5,335 bases of DNA from Enterococcaceae bacterium (lineage in GTDB: Bacteria > Bacillota > Bacilli > Lactobacillales > Catellicoccaceae), in the NCBI GenBank assembly GCA_030150665.1, contig JASLFJ010000110.1, positions 1-5,335 of the forward strand, given 5' to 3'. Made by a program: the position numbers and the translations under genes. Position 1 is the first letter of the stretch, and each line of letters begins with the position of its first letter. Under the pieces are notes generated by a model. It was not told where the DNA came from. It saw only the letters and a list, made by a program, of their open reading frames with translations, and made no database searches. This document shows, piece by piece, positions 1-5,092 of this stretch.

Positions 1-1
1 C

Positions 2-622
2 TTCCAACAAGCAGAACGTAAGTTACCAATTCAATATACGAAACGAACAGCAGGAGCACCACAAAGCAGTTATTTACCACTGAAAGTAAATGCTGCAGGG
101 GTTATACCTGTTATTTTTGCAAGTTCTTTACTCACAATGCCTAGAACGATTTTACAAATTTTTAGTAAAAATTATGAAGGGGCAACATGGTATAATGTAA
201 TTAATACGTTATTTGACTACTCAACGGTACCAGGTGCGATTTTTTATACTATACTGATTGTACTCTTTACATTCTTTTATGCTTTTGTACAGGTTAATCC
301 TGAAAAAGTAGCAGAGAATTTACAAAAACAAGGAAGTTATATTCCAAGTGTTCGTCCTGGTAATGAGACGGAACGTTATATATCATCATTATTAATTCGC
401 TTAAGTACAGTAGGATCTATCTTCTTAGGCCTTGTTGCAGTACTACCAATTATTGCACAACGCATTTGGGATTTACCGCCTTCAATTGGTTTAGGTGGAA
501 CCAGTCTTTTAATTGTTATTGGTGTTGCATTAGATACAGCAAAACAATTAGAAGGATTGATGATGAAACGTCAATATACAGGGTTTGTCTCTACAGATCC
601 GTATGATAACTTATTACCTTAA
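2..622 (+). CDS. secY: Protein translocase subunit SecY, C-terminal half (5' end outside the window)
   Basis: SecY is the membrane channel of the SecYEG translocon, which moves unfolded preproteins across the cytoplasmic membrane and inserts membrane proteins. The frame is open from base 2 and gives 206 residues, roughly the second half of a protein of about 430. The ATG at 137 is an internal Met, not the start. Visible parts, numbered from the window edge: the cytoplasmic segment AERKLPIQYTKR followed by a VNAAGVIPVIFASS segment typical of TM7 (about 28-45), TM8 (about 76-97), the cytoplasmic C5 loop with PSVRPG (Arg about 118, matching the essential Arg357 of E. coli SecY that serves SecA-driven export), TM9 (about 130-155) and TM10 (about 161-180), then a short polar tail ending NLLP. 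The gene is followed by adk, the usual order in Firmicutes. Nothing suggests decay. Confidence 0.97.
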   Translation, partial: FQQAERKLPIQYTKRTAGAPQSSYLPLKVNAAGVIPVIFASSLLTMPRTILQIFSKNYEGATWYNVINTLFDYSTVPGAIFYTILIVLFTFFYAFVQVNPEKVAENLQKQGSYIPSVRPGNETERYISSLLIRLSTVGSIFLGLVAVLPIIAQRIWDLPPSIGLGGTSLLIVIGVALDTAKQLEGLMMKRQYTGFVSTDPYDNLLP

Positions 623-645
623 TATTTTTTTAAGTAAGAGGGTGT

Positions 646-665
646 GTTAGGGAATTGTCCCTGGC
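646..665 (+). other. Hairpin in the secY-adk spacer
   Basis: GTTAGGGA and TCCCTGGC can pair around an ATTG loop, giving eight base pairs including two G-U. No T-run follows, so this is not a standard terminator. It lies between the secY stop and the adk Shine-Dalgarno and could affect mRNA stability or processing. No function is known to me; the pairing is seen, the role is a guess. Confidence 0.45.
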
Positions 666-680
666 ACTATTCTCGAACTG

Positions 681-686
681 AGGAGG
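681..686 (+). promoter_or_regulatory. adk ribosome-binding site fixing a GTG start
   Basis: AGGAGG lies 8 nt before the GTG at 695. It decides the start of adk, because a longer open frame runs back to a GTG at 644 that would add 17 non-homologous residues and has no good ribosome-binding site. Confidence 0.9.
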
Positions 687-694
687 GATTCATT

Positions 695-1348
695 GTGAAT
701 CTGATCTTAATGGGGCTTCCTGGAGCAGGAAAAGGAACTCAGGCAGAACAAATTATTGATACTTATCATATTCCACATATTTCTACAGGAGATATGTTTC
801 GTCAAGCAATGCAAGAAGAAACAGAATTAGGAAAACAAGCAAAATCATTTATTGATCAAGGTGCTTTAGTTCCTGATGAAGTCACAAACGGTATTGTTAA
901 AGAACGTTTATCTCAACCTGACACAGCAAAAGGATTTTTATTAGATGGATTTCCTAGAACATTAGCACAAGCTGAAACATTATCACAAATTTTAAAAGAT
1001 TTAGATAAAGAGCTTGATGCAGTTATTAATATTCATGTGCCAGAGTCTGTATTAATTGAGCGTCTTGCTGGACGTTTTATTTGTAAAAATTGTGGAGCAA
1101 CTTATCATAAAATAAATCATCCAACTAAAGTAGAAGGGGTATGTGATCGTTGTGGTGGTCATGAATTTTATCAACGTGAAGATGATAAACCAGAAACGGT
1201 TAAAAAGAGATTAGAGGTTAATATAAAAAACACTGATCCTATTTTGAAATATTATGATACGCAACATGTATTACACACAATTGATGGTAATCGACCTATT
1301 GAAGTTGTTTTTGAAGAAATTAAACAACTATTAACTCAATTTTCATAG
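695..1348 (+). CDS. adk: Adenylate kinase, zinc-binding long form
   Basis: Adenylate kinase interconverts ATP + AMP and 2 ADP in the cytoplasm and balances the adenylate pool. The protein has 217 residues with a GTG start read as Met, giving the family's standard beginning MNLILMGLPGAGKGTQ. The P-loop GLPGAGKGT is at residues 7-15, the AMP-binding STGDMFR at 30-36 and DGFPRT at 84-89. The LID domain (about 126-165) carries four cysteines (130, 133, 150, 153) as CKNCG and CDRCG, the zinc-binding form common in Gram-positives. A frame extending upstream to 644 exists, but its extra residues do not belong to the family. It follows secY after 72 nt and is probably co-transcribed with it. The next gene is infA rather than map, as is usual in Lactobacillales. 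The protein looks complete, with no missing catalytic residue. Confidence 0.98.
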   Translation: MNLILMGLPGAGKGTQAEQIIDTYHIPHISTGDMFRQAMQEETELGKQAKSFIDQGALVPDEVTNGIVKERLSQPDTAKGFLLDGFPRTLAQAETLSQILKDLDKELDAVINIHVPESVLIERLAGRFICKNCGATYHKINHPTKVEGVCDRCGGHEFYQREDDKPETVKKRLEVNIKNTDPILKYYDTQHVLHTIDGNRPIEVVFEEIKQLLTQFS

Positions 1349-1371
1349 TCTCTTTACATATAAGCTCCTTC

Positions 1372-1400
1372 TTGTCAAGCTGTTCAGTTTATGATAAAAT
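1372..1400 (+). promoter_or_regulatory. Predicted sigma-A promoter upstream of infA
   Basis: TTGTCA (1372-1377) and TAAAAT (1395-1400) are separated by 17 nt, and TGA directly before the -10 gives an extended TGn motif. Transcription would start near 1407, leaving a leader of about 80 nt before infA. It sits in the 138-nt adk-infA gap, the longest spacer within the cluster. It would supply extra transcription for infA-rpmJ-rpsM-rpsK-rpoA-rplQ on top of read-through from upstream. This is inferred from sequence only. Confidence 0.72.
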
Positions 1401-1486
1401 ACTTAAGTTGTAGTATAAGATTGTTTTATAAATGAATTGTTTACAGATAATAATGTAGTCAATATAAGGATAAGGAGGTAGGATAT

Positions 1487-1705
1487 ATGGCTAAAGAGGA
1501 TATGATTGAAATTGAAGGAACGGTCATTGAAACGTTACCTAATGCGATGTTTAAAGTAGAATTAGAAAATGGGCATGAAATTTTAGCGCATGTTTCAGGA
1601 AAAATTAGAATGCATTATATACGTATTTTACCTGGAGATAAAGTTACTGTTGAATTATCACCGTATGATTTAACTCGTGGACGTATTACATATCGATTTA
1701 AATAA
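1487..1705 (+). CDS. infA: Translation initiation factor IF-1
   Basis: IF-1 binds the A site of the 30S subunit and works with IF-2 and IF-3 in forming the initiation complex. The 72-residue product has the family's normal length and is essentially one S1-type OB-fold domain. Clear signatures are the start MAKEDMIEIEGTVIETLPNA, the FKVELENGHEILAHVSGK core, the MHYIRILPGD segment and the terminal LTRGRITYRFK. AAGGAGGT at 1472-1479 lies 7 nt before the ATG, so the start is secure. A probable promoter lies about 90 nt upstream. The rpmJ gene follows after 31 nt, the conserved infA-rpmJ-rpsM order. Sequence and length leave no realistic alternative. Confidence 0.98.
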   Translation: MAKEDMIEIEGTVIETLPNAMFKVELENGHEILAHVSGKIRMHYIRILPGDKVTVELSPYDLTRGRITYRFK

Positions 1706-1736
1706 TTGTACTCCGTAAAATAAGGGAGGTAAAAAA

Positions 1737-1850
1737 ATGAAAGTAAGACCATCAGTAAAGCCTATATGCGAAAAATGTAAAGTTATTCGTCGTAAAGGGC
1801 GCGTTATGGTAATTTGTGAAAATCCAAAACATAAACAACGTCAAGGATAA
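1737..1850 (+). CDS. rpmJ: Large-subunit ribosomal protein L36 (bL36)
   Basis: L36 is the smallest protein of the 50S subunit and helps fold 23S rRNA near the peptidyl-transferase side. The ATG at 1737 opens a frame of 37 codons plus TAA, starting MKVRPSVKPICEKCKVIRRK and ending KHKQRQG, the normal length. The zinc-binding set Cys11, Cys14, Cys27 and His32 is complete, so this is the zinc-containing C+ type rather than the zinc-free paralogue some bacteria induce under zinc starvation. GGAGGT at 1725-1730 precedes the start by 6 nt. It lies 31 nt after infA and 15 nt before rpsM and is clearly part of the same transcript. It is easily missed because of its length. Confidence 0.97.
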   Translation: MKVRPSVKPICEKCKVIRRKGRVMVICENPKHKQRQG

Positions 1851-1865
1851 TGGAGGTGTAAAAAA

Positions 1866-2231
1866 ATGGCTCGTATAGCAGGAGTAGATATTCCAAGAGA
1901 CAAACGAGTAGTTATTTCATTAACATATATTTATGGAATTGGAAAAACTACAGCACAACAAATTTTAAAAAATGCAGGAGTTTCTGAAGATATTCGTGTT
2001 CGTGACTTAACGAATGATCAAACAGATAAAATTCGTGCAGAAGTAGACAAGTTAAAAGTTGAAGGTGATTTACGTCGTGAAGTGAACTTAAACATTAAAC
2101 GCTTGATGGAAATTGGTTCATATCGTGGAATGCGTCATCGTCGTGGATTACCAGTACGTGGACAAAATACAAAAAATAATGCACGTACACGTAAAGGCCC
2201 AGCACGTGCAATTGCTGGTAAGAAAAAATAA
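1866..2231 (+). CDS. rpsM: Small-subunit ribosomal protein S13 (uS13)
   Basis: S13 sits in the head of the 30S subunit, contacts the 50S subunit across an intersubunit bridge and touches the P-site tRNA through its C-terminal tail. The product has 121 residues, the usual length. It begins MARIAGVDIPRDKRVVISLT, followed by the helix-two-turn-helix region with YIYGIGKTTAQ (about 22-32). The basic tail carries RGMRHRRGLPVRGQNTKNN and ends in GKKK, all family hallmarks. GGAGGTG at 1852-1858 gives a 7-nt spacing. The gene is 15 nt after rpmJ and 28 nt before rpsK, the classic alpha-operon order. In E. coli the homologous leader is the S4 target; I see no comparable pseudoknot in the 15-nt spacer here. 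Confidence 0.98.
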   Translation: MARIAGVDIPRDKRVVISLTYIYGIGKTTAQQILKNAGVSEDIRVRDLTNDQTDKIRAEVDKLKVEGDLRREVNLNIKRLMEIGSYRGMRHRRGLPVRGQNTKNNARTRKGPARAIAGKKK

Positions 2232-2259
2232 ATCAATAGGTGAAGGAGGTTAGAACTTC

Positions 2260-2646
2260 ATGGCAAAAAAAGTAAGTAGAAAACGTCGTGTGAAAAAGAA
2301 TATAGAAGCAGGAATTGCGCATATTCATTCTACATTTAACAACACTATCGTTATGATTACAGATATCCACGGAAATGCGATTGCATGGTCTTCTGCAGGA
2401 TCATTAGGTTTTAAAGGAAGCAAAAAAGCAACCCCTTTTGCTGCACAAATGGCTGCTGAAGCAGCAACAAAAGCTGCAATGGAACATGGATTACGTACAG
2501 TTGAGGTTACTGTTAAAGGACCAGGATCTGGACGTGAAGCAGCAATTCGTTCATTACAAGCAACAGGCTTAGAAGTGACTGCAATTCGTGATGTAACACC
2601 TGTACCACATAATGGATGCCGCCCACCAAAACGTCGTCGCGTATAA
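2260..2646 (+). CDS. rpsK: Small-subunit ribosomal protein S11 (uS11)
   Basis: S11 belongs to the platform of the 30S subunit and contacts 16S rRNA near the mRNA exit (E-site) region. The 128-residue product matches the family length. It shows the basic N-terminus MAKKVSRKRRVKKN, the conserved GIAHIHSTFNNTIVMITD motif (18-35), the ATPFAAQMAAEAA helix and the C-terminal DVTPVPHNGCRPPKRRRV. AAGGAGGT at 2243-2250 lies 9 nt before the ATG. It follows rpsM by 28 nt and precedes rpoA after a longer gap of 92 nt. The protein looks complete and normal. Confidence 0.98.
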   Translation: MAKKVSRKRRVKKNIEAGIAHIHSTFNNTIVMITDIHGNAIAWSSAGSLGFKGSKKATPFAAQMAAEAATKAAMEHGLRTVEVTVKGPGSGREAAIRSLQATGLEVTAIRDVTPVPHNGCRPPKRRRV

Positions 2647-2707
2647 TGGGTGTTTGTGATAAATTAGAGGATGGGATGATACTTCAAAACATCATTGAAC
2701 ATAGACA

Positions 2708-2725
2708 CTTTTCGCTTTCGAAAGG
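2708..2725 (+). promoter_or_regulatory. Hairpin overlapping the rpoA ribosome-binding site
   Basis: CTTTTCG (2708-2714) can pair with CGAAAGG (2719-2725) around a CTTT loop; one of the seven pairs is U-G. The 3' arm includes much of AAAGGGG (2721-2727), the Shine-Dalgarno of rpoA, which starts at 2739. If the hairpin forms, it would partly hide the site. The pairing is seen; a regulatory role is inferred only. Confidence 0.4.
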
Positions 2726-2738
2726 GGTAGTAATATAA

Positions 2739-3677
2739 ATGATTGAATTTGAGAAACCAAGAGTCATCAAAATAGATGAAGCAGCAGATTATGGAAAATT
2801 TGTAATCGAACCTTTAGAAAGAGGATATGGTACAACTTTAGGTAATTCATTAAGACGTATTTTACTATCTTCTTTACCTGGTGCAGCTATAACTACATTA
2901 CAAATAGATGGCGTACTACATGAGTTTTCAACAATAGATGGTGTTCGAGAAGATGTTGCACAAATTATTCTCAATATTAAAGGTCTTGCATTGAAACTTT
3001 ATGCAGATGAAGAAAAAATTTTAGATTTAGATGTTGTAGGTCCTGCTGTAGTTACTGCAGGGGATATTATTACCGATAGCGAAGTGGAAATTTTAAATAA
3101 AGATTTATATATTTGTACTGTAGCTGAAGGACATCATTTAAAAGCTAGATTAACAGTAAAACCTGGTCGTGGTTATGTTCAAGCAGATCGTAATAAGTCA
3201 GAAGATATGCCGATTGGTGTGTTACCCATTGATTCAATCTATACACCAGTGAAACGAGTAAATTATCAAGTAGAAAGCACACGTGTAGGACATCGTGATG
3301 ATTTTGATAAATTAACTTTAGAGCTTTGGACAGATGGATCAATTGAGCCTCAAAAAGCAATCAGTTTGGCTGCTAAGATCTTAACAGATCATTTAGCCAT
3401 TTTTGTGAATCTGACTGAAGAAGCACAGAATACAGATATTATGGTTGAAAAAGAAGAAACACAAAAAGAAAAAATGCTAGAAATGAGCATTGAAGAATTA
3501 GATTTATCTGTACGTTCTTATAATTGTTTAAAACGTGCAGGCATTGATACTGTGCAAGAACTAACTGATAAATCAGAGCCTGAGATGATTAAAGTACGTA
3601 ACTTAGGACGTAAATCTTTAGAAGAAGTTAAAGCTAAATTAAATGATTTAGGATTGAGTCTTCGGAATGATCATTAA
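2739..3677 (+). CDS. rpoA: DNA-directed RNA polymerase alpha subunit
   Basis: The alpha subunit dimerises to nucleate assembly of RNA polymerase and contacts promoter UP elements and activators. The product has 312 residues, the normal Firmicutes size. The N-terminal assembly domain (about 1-230) includes YGKFVIEPLERGYGTTLGNS and LRRILLSSLPGAA, the dimer and beta-contact region, then VKPGRGYV and LPIDSIYTPVKRVNY. An acidic linker (about 235-248) follows. The C-terminal domain (about 250-312) has LSVRSYNCLKRAGI and KVRNLGRKSLEEVKAKL, the helix-hairpin-helix DNA-binding part, with the Arg of the 265 determinant in VRSYN. AAAGGGG at 2721-2727 is the ribosome-binding site, weaker than its neighbours' and within a possible hairpin. 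The 92-nt gap before it is larger than most in the cluster. It resembles the Enterococcus protein strongly. Confidence 0.98.
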   Translation: MIEFEKPRVIKIDEAADYGKFVIEPLERGYGTTLGNSLRRILLSSLPGAAITTLQIDGVLHEFSTIDGVREDVAQIILNIKGLALKLYADEEKILDLDVVGPAVVTAGDIITDSEVEILNKDLYICTVAEGHHLKARLTVKPGRGYVQADRNKSEDMPIGVLPIDSIYTPVKRVNYQVESTRVGHRDDFDKLTLELWTDGSIEPQKAISLAAKILTDHLAIFVNLTEEAQNTDIMVEKEETQKEKMLEMSIEELDLSVRSYNCLKRAGIDTVQELTDKSEPEMIKVRNLGRKSLEEVKAKLNDLGLSLRNDH

Positions 3678-3710
3678 TTAGGCATAATTTTTCAAAGGAG
3701 GGGAATAGAG

Positions 3711-4097
3711 ATGAGTTACCGTAAATTAGGTAGAACAAGCAGTCAACGTAAAGCTTTATTACGTGATTTAACAACTGATTTAATTATCAATGAGAGAATT
3801 ACTACAACTGAAGCACGTGCTAAAGAATTACGTTCTACAGTAGAGAAAATGATCACTCTAGGAAAAAGAGGAGATTTACACGCTCGTCGTCAAGCAGCTG
3901 CTTTTGTTCGTAATGAAATCGCAGATGTGCGTATTGATGAAGATGGTGAATCAATTATTGTTGAATCAGCATTACAAAAATTATTTAATGAATTAGGACC
4001 ACGTTATGCAGATCGTCCAGGTGGATATACACGTATTCTTAAATTAGGACAACGTCGTGGAGATGCTGCAAAAATGGTAATTATTGAATTCGTATAA
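3711..4097 (+). CDS. rplQ: Large-subunit ribosomal protein L17 (bL17)
   Basis: L17 is a 50S protein near the polypeptide exit tunnel. The product has 128 residues, normal for the family. It shows the conserved start MSYRKLGRTSSQRKALLRDL, the NERITTTEARAKELR motif and a C-terminal PRYADRPGGYTRILKLGQRRGDAA region with a final MVIIEFV strand. AAAGGAGGGG at 3694-3703 is a strong ribosome-binding site just before the ATG. The gene lies 33 nt after rpoA and ends the ribosomal cluster. Downstream come hairpins and terminators, not the ecfA-type ABC transporter genes usually found next in enterococci. Confidence 0.98.
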   Translation: MSYRKLGRTSSQRKALLRDLTTDLIINERITTTEARAKELRSTVEKMITLGKRGDLHARRQAAAFVRNEIADVRIDEDGESIIVESALQKLFNELGPRYADRPGGYTRILKLGQRRGDAAKMVIIEFV

Positions 4098-4155
4098 TTT
4101 AAAGGTTAGAGTGTTATGATGATGGAAAATATGTTAATTTTCTTAGTCTAGCTCG

Positions 4156-4198
4156 CTGTATACTCTCTAGACAAATTTTTGTTTAGAGAGTATCACAG
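4156..4198 (+). other. Long hairpin 58 nt after rplQ, without a T-run
   Basis: The arms 4160-4175 and 4178-4193 are complementary over 16 positions with one G-T wobble. About 15 pairs can form in practice, because a 2-nt loop is too tight. CTGT/ACAG outside adds four more pairs across one bulged C. No T-run follows, so it is probably not itself a terminator; it might protect the 3' end of the transcript. A perfect 12-nt palindrome TTATGATCATAA (4199-4210) lies right after it. Confidence 0.75.
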
Positions 4199-4228
4199 TT
4201 ATGATCATAAACATATTTCATTATAGGT

Positions 4229-4250
4229 AAAGCCATTAAGGCTTTTTATT
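4229..4250 (+). terminator. Rho-independent terminator of the ribosomal cluster
   Basis: AAAGCC (4229-4234) and GGCTTT (4240-4245) pair around the loop ATTAA and are followed by further T's and TATTTTTC. The stem is short, but the layout fits an intrinsic terminator for the transcript ending with rplQ. Confidence 0.7.
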
Positions 4251-4257
4251 TTTCTAT

Positions 4258-4297
4258 AAAAAATGCTTTTATTCAAAATCGAATAAAAGCATTTTTT
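4258..4297. terminator. Bidirectional terminator hairpin
   Basis: The arms 4258-4274 and 4281-4297 pair perfectly over 17 bp around the loop AAAATC, with A's on the left and T's on the right. It can therefore stop transcription in both directions. It follows the first terminator by a few bases and makes a double stop after rplQ. Confidence 0.8.
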
Positions 4298-4302
4298 TAT
4301 AA

Positions 4303-4380
4303 GGATGGGCGTAACCCCCTACTCCCTTTAGACTAGGAGATGTAAGCTCTAACGAGTAAGAAAAATATCTATCATTTCAA
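4303..4380. other. Unassigned stretch between the terminators and the tnpB remnant
   Basis: Bases 4303-4337 are richer in G+C than the surroundings (GGGCGTAACCCCCTACTCCC...). I see no open frame longer than about 20 codons that resembles a protein. Because it abuts the tnpB fossil it may be another piece of that element or of an element end, but I cannot align it to anything I know. Confidence 0.3.
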
Positions 4381-4617
4381 GAAATCATTAAAAACCATGA
4401 TGTGATGGGTATTGAAATTTTTTTAAGCACCTCATATGTTGAAAAAATATAAATGAGCCAAAGCTATTAGTGAATTATCCTGGTCACAATTTATAGCAAT
4501 GTTGGAATAAAAACACGAAGAGTACGGAAAGCAAGTGGCAACAGTGGCCGATATTTTACCATCTAGTCAGCTTTATTCATATTGGGCTATAAAAATAAAG
4601 ACATTCACAATCTTAGG
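4381..4617 (+). pseudogene. Decayed IS200/IS605-family tnpB (OrfB) fragment
   Basis: Three successive frames give pieces of a TnpB C-terminal half. At 4381-4449, EIIKNHDVMGIEIFLSTS matches the block around the RuvC-like catalytic Glu (usually ..HDVIGIEDL..). At 4457-4582, AKAISELSWSQFIAMLE, then a stop codon, then YGKQVATVADILPSSQLYSY matches the SWSQF...LEYKA..YGK.V..V...PSSQ region. At 4585-4617, GYKNKDIHNLR matches the segment after the zinc ribbon. Both Cys of the expected CSxCG are gone: one codon is now TAT, and the other seems to have lost a T in TGGGC, which causes the last frameshift. The DRDxNA motif with the final catalytic Asp and the N-terminal part are missing. TnpB is the RNA-guided nuclease carried by these transposons; this copy cannot be functional. 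I rely on remembered family motifs. Confidence 0.85.
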
Positions 4618-4673
4618 TAAGGTATTAGATAGCCTAATCAATTAGAGTTTCATAGCACTCTGTATTTAAAAAT

Positions 4674-4704
4674 CCACCATGGCTTCAGCATAGTGGCAGT
4701 TCAA
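4674..4704 (+). mobile_element. Probable right end of the IS200/IS605-type remnant
   Basis: CCACCATG (4674-4681) pairs with CATAGTGG (4689-4696), with one C-A mismatch around the loop GCTTCAG. CAG and then TTCAA (4700-4704) follow. Elements of this family end in a subterminal hairpin followed by a short cleavage tetra- or pentanucleotide such as TCAA or TTCAA. Position and orientation fit the tnpB fragment upstream. No left end was found, so the element is a deletion remnant. Confidence 0.6.
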
Positions 4705-4719
4705 AGAAAAGTATATTAT

Positions 4720-4748
4720 TTGAATTAATTTGAAAAATATGGTATGAT
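4720..4748 (+). promoter_or_regulatory. Predicted sigma-A promoter of veg
   Basis: TTGAAT (4720-4725) and TATGAT (4743-4748) are 17 nt apart, with TGG before the -10 forming an extended TGn element. Transcription would start around 4755, giving a leader of only about 13 nt that begins at the Shine-Dalgarno GAGGTGG (4757-4763). The veg promoter of Bacillus is a known strong promoter, which is consistent. Confidence 0.72.
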
Positions 4749-4767
4749 TGCTTGAAGAGGTGGTTAT

Positions 4768-5031
4768 ATGCCAACATCATTAGAACAAATTAAAGCCATA
4801 TTAGAAGCACAATTAGGGAATACAATTATTTTAACCATTCAAATGGGACGTAAGAAGCAAGTGGAACGAAAAGGCGTTCTTGCAGAAATATATCCTTCTG
4901 TTTTTGTAGTCGCTTTAGATCAATCTGAACATGCTTTTGAACGAGTCAGTTATAGTTATACAGATATTTTAACCAATACGGTAAAAATACATTTTTTATC
5001 AAATACATGTGATATAGTTTCATTTTTATAA
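4768..5031 (+). CDS. veg: Veg family protein (DUF1021)
   Basis: Veg is a small conserved Firmicutes protein. In Bacillus subtilis it is strongly expressed and reported to promote biofilm formation by acting against the repressor SinR; its biochemical role elsewhere is unclear. The 87-residue product matches the family in length and in its blocks: LEQIKAILEAQLGNTI near the start, GRKKQVERKGVLAEIYPSVF in the middle and FERVSYSYTDILTNTVKIHF towards the end, a small beta-rich domain. The last dozen residues (SNTCDIVSFL) look unlike the usual acidic end and may be lineage-specific. GAGGTGG at 4757-4763 precedes the ATG. The gene stands alone between a promoter and a terminator, without the ispE/purR neighbours often found beside it in Firmicutes, though the sequence beyond is not seen. 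Confidence 0.92.
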   Translation: MPTSLEQIKAILEAQLGNTIILTIQMGRKKQVERKGVLAEIYPSVFVVALDQSEHAFERVSYSYTDILTNTVKIHFLSNTCDIVSFL

Positions 5032-5088
5032 AAAAAATATGTTTTAGAAGACCATCAGTGATTCATGGTTTCTAAAACATATTTTTTT
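5031..5088. terminator. Bidirectional terminator between veg and the sortase gene
   Basis: Bases 5031-5049 pair perfectly with 5070-5088 (19 bp). After one bulged G, ACCAT (5051-5055) pairs with ATGGT (5065-5069) around a 9-nt loop. A's on the left arm and T's on the right suit termination in both directions, and the flanking genes converge on it. It overlaps the last base of the veg stop codon. Confidence 0.92.
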
Positions 5089-5092
5089 ATGT

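Noticed and set aside
137..139. ATG at 137 as the start of a 161-residue protein
   Set aside because: The SecY frame is open and homologous back to base 2; this is an internal Met.
644..694. N-terminal extension of adenylate kinase from a GTG at 644
   Set aside because: The 17 added residues are not part of the family, there is no ribosome-binding site before 644, and a perfect AGGAGG precedes the GTG at 695.
2654..2680. Possible promoter in the rpsK-rpoA gap (TTGTGA ... GATGAT)
   Set aside because: Spacing of 15 nt and a poor -10 make it unconvincing compared with the infA and veg promoters.
2789..2974. 61-codon - strand frame inside rpoA
   Set aside because: Antisense shadow of a well-conserved gene, with no ribosome-binding site and no recognisable product.
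3145..3360. 71-codon - strand frame inside rpoA
   Set aside because: Antisense shadow of rpoA; the composition is just the complement of conserved alpha-subunit codons.
4116..4151. Tiny frame MMMENMLIFLV after rplQ
   Set aside because: Eleven codons with only a poor Shine-Dalgarno-like sequence and no similarity I know of; more likely chance in AT-rich DNA.
4303..4704. CRISPR or omega-RNA-like guide system associated with the TnpB remnant
   Set aside because: There are no spaced direct repeats, and the tnpB fragment lacks its N-terminus, its zinc ribbon and the final catalytic Asp motif, so no working guide system can be claimed.
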